A DNA stretch of 33,542 nucleotides from Alphaproteobacteria bacterium (GTDB lineage Bacteria; Pseudomonadota; Alphaproteobacteria; Rhizobiales; NORP267), in NCBI GenBank assembly GCA_028599125.1, contig JAQRMX010000027.1:1-33542 (forward strand), written 5' to 3'. This document shows positions 21,002 to 32,122 of this stretch, in pieces. Position numbers and translations under genes: made by a program. The notes beneath the pieces were generated by a model. The model worked only from the letters and a program-made list of their open reading frames with translations. It searched no databases and had not been told where the DNA came from. Position 1 is the first letter of the stretch. The number at the start of each line of letters is the position of its first letter.

Positions 21002-21994
21002 AGCTACCGTTACAGACGGTATAAACGCCTGCCCTGCCGATGATGGGGACAAAAAAACCTTGCCATCCTCTTGCACGTTCTCTCCAAACAGCAAAAATCC
21101 GGTCCGAAAAGATTTGCTCCGAAAAAAAAACCACGAAAAAAAACCCACAAAGAGAAAACCTAAAGTACACGAAACAAAAATGCGCTTGATACGGATAAAG
21201 AGAAAAACAGGAAGCAGACGCTCACACACTCCCCTTCCGGATTCAAACACCAAAGACTCAAGAACGATCAGAGACTAAAGATAGCAATCTACAATTTTTA
21301 ATCGGCTGACAAATTTTTTATTTCCCATATCGCTCAGAGGAGTTTCATTTATTATTTCACTTCGTCCTCGTCTATTCAACGAATTTTTAACTTCATCCTG
21401 GCCTTGGAATAGAAAAAGCACTGAAATTACGTAATAAAAAGCATGTATAAATGACGCGAAAACAGCCCTGGAGGCAGGAAAATCCTTCTTGAAATAAAAA
21501 GCTCCAATTTCTTCTATCTGTCTCACGTTAGCTTGTCTCCGTACACAATGTTTGCCCCCTACAAACACACTTTCTCTGGAAAATGAAGCCGTAGAGACCG
21601 TCTCACTGCACAGCAGGAATAACAAGGGAAAAACAGAAACTCCTTAACTTAATTATAAAGATAAATATCCCTCTGTAGCCTGTCCGGAATTATATAATTT
21701 TCCTTTCCCGTTCAAGGATACTGCCCTACGGAAAGAAAAAACATTACACAAATCAAGGAGAATCAAGATCCATTTTCGAATCACGTTCTCCTGAAACAGT
21801 GCCTCCCACAGGGACGGAAGCCATGATAGCAGAAAGGGGAAATCGCCTACGAAAATCAAGACTGAATAAGTCGGAATCCTTCTCATTAAAGCAAACGGTG
21901 CAACATACGAAAGAAATGGCATCCATATGTTGCAAATGCCAAAAAAACAGCTTAGACTTTTCGGATTGTTCAGTGCTCGATTCTGGGACACAGT

Positions 21995-22030
21995 ATCCGG
22001 AGAAGTTTTTTTATCCGGAGGAGTTTTTTT
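21995..22030. repeat. 18-nt tandem duplication with one mismatch
   Basis: atccggagaagttttttt (21995-22012) and atccggaggagttttttt (22013-22030). Confidence 0.95.
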
Positions 22031-22168
22031 GTGCAAAGTTTCAAATTATCTGGAGAAAAGTCAGGGTAAGTATGTTTAAAATGGTTCGGGTTCAAGGTGA
22101 TTTCATTAAAATAGCCTGTAAAATCTTCAGATTTAAGAAATATTCATGGTTAATCAGTGAGGTTTAAT

Positions 22169-22612
22169 ATGCTATTCCTTGGCCGTAGAGTTTTCTTGGC
22201 TACCGCCCTTTTTTCTCTGTTTATTTTCTTACCGGCCTGTCTGGTACGTAACAATGTAACGCGCCACGGCTATATCATCTCATCTGAGGCACTTGCACAA
22301 TTGCAGGTTGGTTCAAGCAGGAAAAAAATTGATCTCGTGATGGGGACGCCCTCCGTTAAAGTTGGAAACCATACCTATTATTATATTTCAGAACTGAGAG
22401 AAGACAGAATCTTTTTGGGACCAAAGATCCTGAAACGTCAGATTCTCGCGGTGTATTTCAACGATAATGACCGCGTCGGACGAGTGGCTAATTACGCCTT
22501 ACAGGATGAATTTGTCGTTGACTTCATAAGTAAACGTACGGTTGAGGAAGGCGAAGAATTCAATTTCGTGCGTGATGTCCTTTACGGAGCAATTTTAGTT
22601 CCCAAAATATAG
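22169..22612 (+). CDS. bamE: Outer membrane protein assembly factor BamE (SmpA/OmlA lipoprotein)
   Basis: Lipobox LPAC; GYIISSEALAQLQVGSSRKKIDLVMGTPSVKVGNHTYYYISE...; position near plsX/fabH fits alphaproteobacterial neighbourhoods. GTG at 22157 is an alternative start. Confidence 0.88.
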   Translation: MLFLGRRVFLATALFSLFIFLPACLVRNNVTRHGYIISSEALAQLQVGSSRKKIDLVMGTPSVKVGNHTYYYISELREDRIFLGPKILKRQILAVYFNDNDRVGRVANYALQDEFVVDFISKRTVEEGEEFNFVRDVLYGAILVPKI

Positions 22613-23084
22613 CTTGAGTAGTTTTAGTAATGGAAAGAAACTGAGAATAAATCATCCTCTAACTCAAGAAAAACAATAAATCGCGCGCTAAAGATCTGTT
22701 AGAAAATGGTTAGTGGGGGCACGGCTCAAATCTCTTCTCGAAGGAAGATTTTTGTTCCTCTTTTCTCTTTTTCTTTTACAAGGAAGTAAAGAATTATTCG
22801 TTGCTCATATCATATGCTCATCGCAAACCTGAAAAGTTCAACTGGCACAAGCATACGGGACCCTTTCGATATTTACAAACCCTTCAAACCTTTCCCTCGT
22901 TCACGATAATCATCTCACTTAACAGAAAATCGAACCCGATTCGGCACATAAAGAACATCAGCTTCTGGAAAATGACTACATCTCTAAGGATGAAAAACAG
23001 GATTATCACAAGAAAACCTGAAATAAGACGAGTTCGCCGATAGAAAAAAAACAAGCGAGAGCAAATTGAGCAGAATAAAAAACC

Positions 23085-23563
23085 TCAGCAAGCGAGTTCC
23101 AATGGACGATGTATGCGTGCAATCGTATCGAGCACGCCATTAACTACACCAACTTCTCCACTATTAAAAAAATCGCGCGCCAATTCCACATATTCATCAA
23201 GAATCACACGAAAAGGAATATCCGATCGCTGACATAATTCATAAGTCCCTGCCCGCAAAATCGCGCGCAAAATTGAATCAATGCGCGTCAATCTCCATCC
23301 TTCCGCAAGATAACGGTCAATAACCGGGTCAAGGTACTGCTGCTCATGAATAACACCTCGCAGTACAGATTCAAAAAAACAGTATCATACACTCCCGTTT
23401 GAGTATCGCTCTCTTCATCAGACCAATGATGAGGACCAAAATCGGCAATCACCTCATTGATCGGTGTGCCTGCAATATCCATCTGATAAAGAGCCTGAAC
23501 GATATACAAGCGTGATAAAGATCGCGTATGCAACTTACCAAGATCTTTTGTATTTTCGCGCAT
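23085..23563 (-). pseudogene. nusB: Transcription antitermination factor NusB, interrupted by a one-nucleotide frameshift (or recoded)
   Basis: The 23288..23563 ORF gives the NusB N-terminal half (SLSRLYIVQALYQMDIAGTPINEVIADF). The other frame continues FESVLRGVIHEQQYLDPVIDRYLAEGWRLTRIDSILRAILRAGTYELCQRSDIPFRVILDEYVELARDFFNSGEVGVVNGVLDTIAR. The switch is at a T7 tract (plus-strand A7, 23373-23379). Confidence 0.9.
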
Positions 23564-23570
23564 CCTAATC

Positions 23571-24008
23571 CTAATTCCTCAGTTGACGATAAAGCTCGGC
23601 CATATCCAACGCAGTCTGTGCCGCAAAACCGCCCTTGTTCTTACCGTTAACACGTGCGCGCATATAAGCCTGATTGGCGTTCTCAACAGTCAAAATTCCG
23701 TTCCCAAGCGCCAGTTTTCTGGAAACAGCAAGATTCATAACAGCGCGGGCAGACTCACAGGCAACAATATCATAATGTGATGTTTCTCCACGAATAACAC
23801 AACCAAGCATGACATAGGCATCATAATTTGCATTTTCCGAAGCCATAGCCAGTGCGATGGGAATCTCCAGCGCACCCGGTACGGCAATGCGATCGAAACA
23901 GGCACTGGATCGCTGTATAACCCTGATAGCTCCTTTGCACAATTCATCTGCAATATCATTATAAAAACGTGCTTCAATGAGAAGAACACGTAAACTCTTC
24001 CTGTTCAT
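23571..24008 (-). CDS. ribH: 6,7-dimethyl-8-ribityllumazine synthase
   Basis: LLIEARFYNDIADEL, VPGALEIPIAL, YDAYVMLGCVIRGETSHYDIV, GNGILTVENANQAYMRA, NKGGFAAQTALDMAEL. Confidence 0.96.
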   Translation of the reverse strand: MNRKSLRVLLIEARFYNDIADELCKGAIRVIQRSSACFDRIAVPGALEIPIALAMASENANYDAYVMLGCVIRGETSHYDIVACESARAVMNLAVSRKLALGNGILTVENANQAYMRARVNGKNKGGFAAQTALDMAELYRQLRN

Positions 24009-24389
24009 TCTCCTTTAAATCCCTTCAAATCATCTATCCCTTGATTATACACCCAGGAAAACTTCCTTAACATTGAGGCGGACAATGATCCTGGTTATCA
24101 GAAAAGTAGCTATCCAGACCTTATAGCTTCCTTATTGAATCTGTATAAGAAAATGACTCCACAGAGATTTTACAGCAACCTTATTGAAAAATAATAAGCA
24201 CACCATAACGCGCTGTACATCTTTAGGCTTCCGGAAGGGGTAACCCCATCAGCCTTCATCAAGACTTCATCCGAAGTGAATGAAAAAATAAACCTCCTGA
24301 CCTACTTCAAAAAAGTGCCAATATCCACGCTGTCCAAGAATTCATGGATTCAGATTTTAAATACCCCCAGCGCGGGTCGCAATCAATTG

Positions 24390-25085
24390 CTATATACTCC
24401 TATCGCCGCCCTGCAGGCGCCGGTAGGAAATCAGATCGGCTATATTCCCTATTTTCATACCGTGATGCCGTGAAAATGCGATCAGATCCGACAGCCTTGC
24501 CATACTTCCGTCCTCATTCATGATTTCACAAATCACGGCAGCAGGCGTCAAATGAGCTAGAAATGAAATATCTACAGCAGCTTCTGTATGACCGGCACGC
24601 ACAAGAACTCCCCCATCACGCGCAACAATCGGGAATACATGACCGGGAACCATGATATCACCCGGCCCCTTGGACGGATCGATCGCTACTGCTACGGTGT
24701 GCGCACGATCATAAGCAGAAATTCCGGTGGAAATTCCATGGCGCGCTTCAATTGAATCCGTAAATGCCGTTGTATGGTTTCCTGAGCGATTTCTCTGAGA
24801 GACGGGATATAGATCAAGCTCCGCGGCACGCTGTGCCGAGAAGGCCAGACAAATCAGACCGCGCCCATATTTACACATGAAATTAATAGCTTTTGGAGTA
24901 GCCATCTGTGCAGGAATGACTAAATCGCCTTCATTTTCACGATCCTCAGCGTCAACAAGAACAAACATACGCCCTTCACGAGCTTCCTCAATGAGGTCCA
25001 AAACAGACGAGAAGGGGGGGCCCGATTCACTCTCTTCTTTCCCAGCACTCTCTGAGGTATCTTTTCTTCCTGTTTCACATTTCAT
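24390..25085 (-). CDS. ribB: 3,4-dihydroxy-2-butanone-4-phosphate synthase (single-domain RibB)
   Basis: MFVLVDAEDRENEGDLVIPAQMATP, GRGLICLAFS, STGISAYDRAHTV, PGHVFPIVARDGGVLVRAGHTEAAVDI; terminates at SYRRLQGGDRSI with no RibA domain. Confidence 0.95.
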   Translation of the reverse strand: MKCETGRKDTSESAGKEESESGPPFSSVLDLIEEAREGRMFVLVDAEDRENEGDLVIPAQMATPKAINFMCKYGRGLICLAFSAQRAAELDLYPVSQRNRSGNHTTAFTDSIEARHGISTGISAYDRAHTVAVAIDPSKGPGDIMVPGHVFPIVARDGGVLVRAGHTEAAVDISFLAHLTPAAVICEIMNEDGSMARLSDLIAFSRHHGMKIGNIADLISYRRLQGGDRSI

Positions 25086-25690
25086 TGCCGGAAACCAATC
25101 AATCTTGCCACATAGCGCGCAAAGGGATCCACTTCAATATTTACCCTCTGACCAGTATAACAATCGCTCCAAACAGTCACTTTCATCGTGTGCTCGATCA
25201 GATTGACACCGAAAGACTTTTCATCAACTTCATTAACTGTCAGGGAAACACCGCCAAGTGCTATGGAACCTTTAACGGCCAAAAAAGGAAGCAATGCCAA
25301 AGGAGGGCATAGCGTAAACCGCCAGGACAGACCATCACGCCACCGCTCTACAATATCTGCGATCCCATCTACATGCCCCGTAACCAAATGCCCACCAAGT
25401 TCATCTCCTGAACGAAGCGCCCGTTCCAAATTAATCTTTCGCCCGACGCTCCATGCACCCAGCGTGGTCAATGAAAGTGATTCATTGGAAACATCCACTT
25501 CAAACTCGCACCCTGGATCCCTTGCTCTGAAAGCCACAACCGTAAGACAGACACCATCGCAGCTTACCGAACATCCGAGAGAGAAACTTTCCGCTGCATA
25601 AGCAGAGCGGATACGAAAATAACGCCCTCCCCCTGACTGGACTTCAACAGCTTCAACAACACCAATATCAGTGACAATACCGGTAAACAT
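25082..25690 (-). CDS. ribE: Riboflavin synthase alpha subunit
   Basis: MFTGIVTDIGVVEAVE, GCSVSCDGVCLTVV, GGHLVTGHVDGIA, GSIALGGVSLTVNEV; two lumazine-binding repeats. ATG at 25690 preferred; ATGA overlap with ribB. Confidence 0.95.
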   Translation of the reverse strand: MFTGIVTDIGVVEAVEVQSGGGRYFRIRSAYAAESFSLGCSVSCDGVCLTVVAFRARDPGCEFEVDVSNESLSLTTLGAWSVGRKINLERALRSGDELGGHLVTGHVDGIADIVERWRDGLSWRFTLCPPLALLPFLAVKGSIALGGVSLTVNEVDEKSFGVNLIEHTMKVTVWSDCYTGQRVNIEVDPFARYVARLIGFRQ

Positions 25691-26075
25691 AAGAGGCAAA
25701 CCCGTTGACTGTAGCATAAAGATGCATCTTGAACCAAAGAAGATACTCTAACAGCAGCCTTTCCACCACCCTAATGAATAAGTTGAGAATCAGAAAAATG
25801 AAAAGAGCTCCACCACAACAAGCCCATCCTGTCACGAGCAAATTAGGAAAGCATCCTGCTGATGTGGCACGTTTCCTCGCAAATTCTGAAATGGCTTCAC
25901 CTCCTCAACAGAAATCAGGAGCACAAGCCATACACTCTACTTCTTTTTTGTGGCACATACTGAATCTGAAACGAACACCTCCCTATAATCCGGAAAAATG
26001 CAACCCTTTCCTAATCAGCGCCCATCTTTTGATTGATAGATCATTTTAAACACCACATCGATCTAAATAGAGTGC

Positions 26076-27227
26076 TCAAATCCTTTTGACATACCTTCGT
26101 AGTGTATCTTGTCCCAAGGCACGCGTCTCAGAAAGACTATAGCTCCGGTTCTGCGCCACAAGCTCCGGGCCAGCCACAGTAAAAGCAGGTAGCCCGCCGC
26201 AATCAATTGCAATATTACCCTCAATCAAAATGATTTCATCTGCCTTTTCGGAGGTAAGAAAGGAGTGGGCCAAAGAGGCCCCTCCTTCTACTAATAACCG
26301 AGTAATCCCTTCATTAGCCAGTAAACGCAGAACTGAATCAAGATCAAGTTTTCTCTGTTCTGTCTGTTTCGCCATGAGAACCCTGACTCCCTTTTCAGTA
26401 AAGGGCAATGTCCGCTCAGAAGAGAAACACTGTCCCGTGACAATCCAGCTGGGTGTCTTCCCGGCGGTCTGAAACAACCGAGAGGACAAGCCCGCGTTCA
26501 AATCTCTATCCAGAACAATACGCACAGGCGATCGTCCCTCAGTACCGGGGATTCGGCAAGTCAGTTCAGGATCATCGGAAGATAGTGTTCCGGCACCAAC
26601 CATAATTGCATCAGCTTTTGCTCTCATGTGATGCACATAGCTATCTGCAATGCCTGCCGTGATACGTAATGGATGATTGCCTGCCCGAGCAATTGAACCA
26701 TTACGACAATGAGCCAGTTTAAGCTGTACAAAGGGCCGTTTTTCTAAAACACGTCGAAGATGACCTATATTCAGCCTATGTGCCGCAGCTTCAAGGACGC
26801 CCTGCTCAAGCGTAATTCCGGCGGCAAGAAGACAAGCATGTCCCTTCCCATTGACCCTCGGATCAGGATCAGACATTGCACTGACAACCCGTCCTATCCC
26901 AGCAGAAATAATTCTGTCGACACAGGGTGGCGTACGACCATAATGCGCACAAGGCTCCAACGTAACGTAAAGGGTTGCCCCCCTCGCTGATTCTCCGGCC
27001 TCTCCCAGTGCGACACTCTCAGCATGGAGACAACCGCCGGGCTGTGTCCAGCCCCGTCCCAAAATGCGTGGAGGAACTGTAGCCATATCCACAATCATGC
27101 AGCCGACTGATGGGTTCGGCCAGACACACCCCAAGCCATGTTTTGCAAGGCACAATGCTTCCGCCATGTAGTGTTCATCTTCTGATGCACTCACAACGCT
27201 GCTGTTTACTATCAGTTCACGCACCAA
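26076..27227 (-). CDS. ribD: Bifunctional riboflavin deaminase/reductase RibD
   Basis: MAEALCLAKHGLGCVWPNPSVGCMIV, zinc motif CLHAESVAL...LEPCAHYGRTPPCVDRII, reductase domain RAKADAIMVGAGTLSSDDPELT, LLVEGGASLAHSFL. Exact start uncertain (GTG/TTG near 27227). Confidence 0.95.
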   Translation of the reverse strand: MVRELIVNSSVVSASEDEHYMAEALCLAKHGLGCVWPNPSVGCMIVDMATVPPRILGRGWTQPGGCLHAESVALGEAGESARGATLYVTLEPCAHYGRTPPCVDRIISAGIGRVVSAMSDPDPRVNGKGHACLLAAGITLEQGVLEAAAHRLNIGHLRRVLEKRPFVQLKLAHCRNGSIARAGNHPLRITAGIADSYVHHMRAKADAIMVGAGTLSSDDPELTCRIPGTEGRSPVRIVLDRDLNAGLSSRLFQTAGKTPSWIVTGQCFSSERTLPFTEKGVRVLMAKQTEQRKLDLDSVLRLLANEGITRLLVEGGASLAHSFLTSEKADEIILIEGNIAIDCGGLPAFTVAGPELVAQNRSYSLSETRALGQDTLRRYVKRI

Positions 27228-27553
27228 TATCTACCATTTGATGTCAAAATTCTCGGAAAATCATTCCCGATATCTCCGGAGAACAGCACTAACAGCTGTG
27301 AAAAAACAGACAACAGGAAAAAGCAGGTAAATGCTCTCACTCCTAGACATAATGTAAGCGTACAGACTCGCGACTCAGACATTCACTCCTCTGCCCCGGT
27401 AACTTTATTATCCTTGTCTTTTCACGACTTATCCCTGAGCATTTGTCCTTATGCAGAATCGTTTCTCCTCACCGGGATACAAAAAACTGAGAAAAACATA
27501 CGGAAATAAGGGACAGCTGAAACGCTTCCAGTCAACAAGGCCCTCTCCTTTTG

Positions 27554-28855
27554 TTAATAGATCGGAAACGCTTTAACCAGATCCAGCACACGCGCACGCA
27601 CAGATACTGTACATTCTCGGGAGCCTTCATCTCCATTGATAACAAGATCTTCAAGTACCTCAACGATCAATGTGCCAATCAGAGACACCTCATCCCGACC
27701 GAAACCACGCGTTGTTACAGCCGATGTCCCGAGACGAATTCCGGACGTTATCGCCGGGCTTTCCGTATCAAAAGGAATACTGTTTTTGTTGCATGTAATG
27801 CACACACGACCAAGAGCACGTTCTGCATCTTTCCCCTTCAAACCTCTGGGACGCAAATCAACGAGCAGAAGATGAGTATCAGTCCCGCCTGAAACAATCT
27901 GAAAACCAGCATCAGAAATGGTTTTGGAGAGAATTTTCGCATTGTCACAAATCGCCTGTGCATAAATCTTGAAAGACGGGTGCAGTGCCTCTCCAAAAGC
28001 AACAGCCTTCGCGGCAATAACATGCATAAGCGGCCCCCCCTGAATACCAGGAAAGAGCGCTGAAGATACCTTTTTTGCGATTTCAGGATCATTTGTCAAA
28101 ACCATTCCGCCTCGCGGACCGCGTAATGTCTTGTGGGTGGTCGAGGTCACAACATGCGCATGAGGAAAGGGATCAGGGTGAACCCCACCAGCAACCAACC
28201 CAGCAAAATGGGCCATATCAACAAGCAAATAAGCCTCGACAGAGTCAGAAATCTTCCGAATCCGGGAAAAATCAATAAATCGAGGATAAGCTGAACCGCC
28301 AGCAATGATCAAACGCGGCCGATGCTCTTTCGCAAGCCGCTCCAGCGCTTCGTAATCTATCAGACAATCTTCACGCCTCACATGATAAGGAACGGCATTG
28401 AACCACTTTCCTGACTGGTTCACCTTTGATCCATGCGTCAGATGCCCGCCATCAGCTAAACCAAGACCCATTATTGTATCACCAGGCTGGAGAAGGGCCA
28501 TCATAACTGCCTGATTAGCCTGAGAGCCTGAATGAGGCTGAATATTGACAAACTGGCAACCAAAAAGCTTTATGGCACGCTCTATAGCCAGTTCTTCAGC
28601 AATATCCACAAACTGACAACCGCCATAATAACGCCGATTAGGGTAGCCCTCAGCATATTTATTCGTCAGAACACTCCCCTGTGCCTCAAGAACGGCACGT
28701 GAAATAATATTCTCGGACGCAATCAACTCAACTCCTTCACGCTGACGCGCTATCTCCTGTGCTATCACATTAGCGATCAGCGGATCGGTCTGGGCCAAAG
28801 TTGCTGTAAAAAAAGGAGAGCTCTCCCTGCATTCCCGACCCTGATCTGAAGACAT
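27554..28855 (-). CDS. glyA: Serine hydroxymethyltransferase
   Basis: [66 protein letters not shown] (PLP Lys present), [20 protein letters not shown]. Confidence 0.98.
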   Translation of the reverse strand: MSSDQGRECRESSPFFTATLAQTDPLIANVIAQEIARQREGVELIASENIISRAVLEAQGSVLTNKYAEGYPNRRYYGGCQFVDIAEELAIERAIKLFGCQFVNIQPHSGSQANQAVMMALLQPGDTIMGLGLADGGHLTHGSKVNQSGKWFNAVPYHVRREDCLIDYEALERLAKEHRPRLIIAGGSAYPRFIDFSRIRKISDSVEAYLLVDMAHFAGLVAGGVHPDPFPHAHVVTSTTHKTLRGPRGGMVLTNDPEIAKKVSSALFPGIQGGPLMHVIAAKAVAFGEALHPSFKIYAQAICDNAKILSKTISDAGFQIVSGGTDTHLLLVDLRPRGLKGKDAERALGRVCITCNKNSIPFDTESPAITSGIRLGTSAVTTRGFGRDEVSLIGTLIVEVLEDLVINGDEGSRECTVSVRARVLDLVKAFPIY

Positions 28856-29081
28856 TTTTGTTCCTTTCTCACTCTTTATAGCGACTTACACCTCCCCCGG
28901 GCACACCAAACCCGGAAGCGCTGTTCAAAACAGCCCCACGCCACACAGGGAAGACGCTTACCTTGCGGACATTTTATTAAAAGAAAAACTCTAATGAAAG
29001 CCCTCCTCTCAATGAAAGCATAGGCTTTCACTTTGCAGATTTGCTACAAACAGGGAAAAGAAAAGGCCTCTTCTACACTGC

Positions 29082-29279
29082 TCATTTCTTCTCTTTTCTG
29101 GGAAGAACCATTTTCAATTTTTTCAGGGCTAGGCTTTCAAGCGCATCACGCGGCGCTATGGCGGGGCCAGTGATGGAAACTTCAATGCCTGTCCCCGCAT
29201 CAATTGCACTACATTTGACTGATCCACCACACCTTATGTGCTCAAAATAAATCTGCCCCTCCGCCTCACCTATGGTCAC
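29082..29279 (-). CDS. DUF6898-like small conserved protein
   Basis: 65 aa: IYFEHIRCGGSVKCSAIDAGTGIEVSITGPAIAPRDALESLALKKLKMVL; matches my recollection of DUF6898 (AIDxxTGxEVSIxGP). Directly upstream of hemA on the same strand's downstream side. Confidence 0.65.
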   Translation of the reverse strand: MTIGEAEGQIYFEHIRCGGSVKCSAIDAGTGIEVSITGPAIAPRDALESLALKKLKMVLPRKEKK

Positions 29280-29306
29280 AGGGCAGCTCCCGGGATCCCG
29301 TTAGTT

Positions 29307-30521
29307 TCATGGAACACGCCTCAGGCCCATTTCACTCCATAATTCATCAAGTGCATTGGACAGGATATATATCTGTTCCTCCGTGTGCAGTGCGCCCGGT
29401 GTAAGACGGATACGCTCCATACCGTGGGGGACAGTAGGGTAATTAATTGGCTGGACATAGATATCAAACCTTTCAAGCAACATATCAGTTAGCGCCTTGC
29501 ACGCCCTAGAATCACCTAACATAACCGGAACAATATGTCCCTCATTCAGGACAACAGGAAGTGCCCGTTCCTGTAGCGCCTTTTTCAAAGTTCGGGCACA
29601 GTTCTGATGCCGTTCACGCAATTCCGGATGCACACGTAGATAACTAATACTCGCCAAAGCCCCGCAAACAATGGAGGGAGGCAATGATGAAGTAAAAATA
29701 AATCCGGGAGCAAAAGAGCGAATCGCATCAATACAAGCGCTTGACCCGGTAATATAACCACCTGCTAGACCAATGCCCTTGGCCAAAGTTCCTTGAATCA
29801 CATCAATCTGGTCAAGAACGCCTGCCTGTTCTGCAAGACCCGCGCCATGGATCCCATATAACCCCACTGCATGGACCTCATCCAGATAAGTCATCGCTCC
29901 GTAACGCCGCGCAAGCTCACAAATTTCAGTAACAGGCGAAAAATCCCCATCCATTGAATAAACGGACTCAAAGGCAATCAGCTTTGGCATATCAGACGGC
30001 AAAGCTGAAAGAAGATCCTGCAAATGATTCAGGTCATTGTGACGCCAGATACGCTTGTCGCAAAGACCATGGCGAATCCCTTCAATCATGGAGGCATGAT
30101 TCATTTCATCAGATATAATTACAAGTCCAGGGATAAGTCTGGACAGGGTGCTCAATGCTGCTTCGTTGGCATTGTAGCCAGATGTGAACAGTAACCCCGC
30201 CTCCTTATGATGGAGGGAAGCAAGCGCGGCCTCCAATTCAATGTGGTAAGGCGTTGTTCCGGATATATTGCGCGTACCCCCAGAGCCTCCACCTGAAGCA
30301 TCGATTGCTTCATGCATAGCCGCAAGCACAATCGGATTTTGTCCCTGCCCGAGATAATCATTGGAACACCAGACAACCACCTCTCGTTCATTGCCATTTC
30401 TGCAACGGAAAACCGCACACGGAAAGCGCCCGGGCAAGCGCCGCAAATCAGCAAATTCACGATAACGCCCTTCTGAACGGACAGAATCAAGGGCTTTTGT
30501 GAACAGAGCCTCATATTCCAT
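29307..30521 (-). CDS. hemA: 5-aminolevulinate synthase (ALAS)
   Basis: [87 protein letters not shown] (PLP Lys). MEYEALF start at 30521; track start 30545. Confidence 0.97.
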   Translation of the reverse strand: MEYEALFTKALDSVRSEGRYREFADLRRLPGRFPCAVFRCRNGNEREVVVWCSNDYLGQGQNPIVLAAMHEAIDASGGGSGGTRNISGTTPYHIELEAALASLHHKEAGLLFTSGYNANEAALSTLSRLIPGLVIISDEMNHASMIEGIRHGLCDKRIWRHNDLNHLQDLLSALPSDMPKLIAFESVYSMDGDFSPVTEICELARRYGAMTYLDEVHAVGLYGIHGAGLAEQAGVLDQIDVIQGTLAKGIGLAGGYITGSSACIDAIRSFAPGFIFTSSLPPSIVCGALASISYLRVHPELRERHQNCARTLKKALQERALPVVLNEGHIVPVMLGDSRACKALTDMLLERFDIYVQPINYPTVPHGMERIRLTPGALHTEEQIYILSNALDELWSEMGLRRVP

Positions 30522-30847
30522 AAAAAAATCCTCTGAAAAAAACAAAACCTTAAAAATTCAGGGCTCATGCCCATAAGTCGACAGAAATGCCTCCTGCCAG
30601 ATGCAACAGAAAAGGTATTGTAATGCACCCCTTCACAGGAGAGCTGAATTATACGGGGACAAGCGTCCTTATCAACTGGAAAATTACCTTGGGATCAGAA
30701 AGAAATTTTTCCCGAAGGGCATTTACTTCCGACAGCCCAGAAACGGAAAAAGACAGATTTTTCTCCTAATCTTCAGAAACAGGCGATAAATCTTTCCGTA
30801 TTTTGCCTGCAGAAACCGGATTGATAACCGGAAAAGAGAAACGCTGA

Positions 30848-31357
30848 TCACAAACGATACAGGATCTGGTCAGTCCAGAAGCGTTCCAGACGCGATAATG
30901 TGGAATTGATAAAAGCAAGGTCTTCTGCCTTCACACCACCAGGATGCTCAATGGTTTCAAGCTGACGATCGTAGAGAGAAACCAGAAGATGACGTAATTT
31001 CTTTCCTTTTTCAGTCAATTTTACCTGCACTAACCGGCGGTCAAGTGTTGATCTCTGGTGACTGATATAATCCATATCAACAAGCTTCTTGAGATTATAG
31101 GAAACATTTGAGCCAAGATAACATCCTCGGCTACGCAATTCACCGGCAGTCAATTCTGAATCTCCTATATTATAAAGGAGTAATCCTTGAACTCCGTTCA
31201 GCTCTGTAATACCATTACGATCAAATTCGTCTTTGATCACATCCAACAGACGGCGGTGCAAAATTTCAATCATTAACAAGACATTCATGTAAAAAAACTT
31301 GATGTCTTCTTTCTCTGAATGGCAGTGATGAACAGAAACATGAGGTTCTGCATCCAT
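30848..31357 (-). CDS. MarR family regulator, LdtR-like
   Basis: LLMIEILHRRLLDVIKDEFDRNGITELNGVQGLLLYNIGDSELTAGELRSRGCYLGSNVSYNLKKLVDMDYISHQRSTLDRRLVQVKLTEKG resembles LdtR-type MarR proteins. ATG at 31357 is preceded by GAGGAG; ATG at 31363 is an alternative. Confidence 0.85.
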   Translation of the reverse strand: MDAEPHVSVHHCHSEKEDIKFFYMNVLLMIEILHRRLLDVIKDEFDRNGITELNGVQGLLLYNIGDSELTAGELRSRGCYLGSNVSYNLKKLVDMDYISHQRSTLDRRLVQVKLTEKGKKLRHLLVSLYDRQLETIEHPGGVKAEDLAFINSTLSRLERFWTDQILYRL

Positions 31358-31964
31358 ACTCATCTCCTCAATAAAATGGAACAATATAGCAGACCTTAAA
31401 CAGCTCACAAATATAGCTCTATAAATATAAAATATCATTACAATGAATATGAGTATAAGTATTAAATACAATTCTTGTTTTTATGAATCCACTAATATTA
31501 TAAGGAAATATCCCTACAATTAAAAAATAAAATAATGAGCGAATATCATTTAATAAAAAATTATTATTATTTAATATAAATATAATATATTTAATTAATG
31601 ACAAAATGCTATTTATACAAACAAGTAAATATAAAGTTAGAATATATTAAGAATTTAATTTCTGTCACATAATTGAAAAAAGAACGGGTATATTTCATTT
31701 TCTCAATTTCAGTATAAACTCATCTCTCTGAAGAAGAGTCAAAAGGAAAAAATCACTGTTCTTTTATCTTTTTACAAATATTGATCTGACAGATAATGGC
31801 AAGAAACAAAAAGCGTATTCACTTTCAAGCTTTTTACCAGATTCAAAAATTTTTACTGGTTATTTGATCTAAAAACAGAAAATTTGTAAAAATCTTACTC
31901 TCAGATTTTATACAACAGCGTATTTCTTTTTTCTGAAGAACAGATAGAATCGCACAAATAAATC

Positions 31965-31970
31965 TTGACA
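31965..31970 (+). promoter_or_regulatory. Candidate -35 element (consensus TTGACA)
   Basis: TTGACA at 31965-31970 in AT-rich sequence; the -10 at the expected distance (ctatttg, about 31988-31994) is weak. Confidence 0.3.
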
Positions 31971-32012
31971 GTTTCTTATTTTCCAATCTATTTGGTTATT
32001 GTGCTGGGAGTT

Positions 32013-32053
32013 AAAAAGAGGCAATTGAACCGCTTTCAGTCTTGCCTTTTTTT
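32013..32053 (+). terminator. Intrinsic terminator-like hairpin upstream of the repeat-protein gene
   Basis: AAAAAGAGGCAA (32013-32024) pairs with TTGCCTTTTTTT (32042-32053), one G-U, 17-nt loop, followed by further T-rich sequence ctttttttttctg. Confidence 0.5.
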
Positions 32054-32122
32054 CTTTTTTTTTCTGAGTTCAGAAAGAGATTTTTGTGTTTAAATTTTTT
32101 CTAAATTACCGGGATTATAGAC

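Noticed and set aside
21653-22167. Overlapping opposite-strand ORFs (127 aa minus, 122 aa plus) before bamE
   Set aside because: They overlap each other on opposite strands, have no domain, and part of both is created by the 18-nt tandem duplication.
25691-27553. FMN riboswitch near the riboflavin genes
   Set aside because: I looked for the conserved RFN-type blocks (e.g. GGGTGAATTCCCNACCGGCGGT) in the spacers upstream of ribE and ribD and did not see them; an Infernal search would be decisive.
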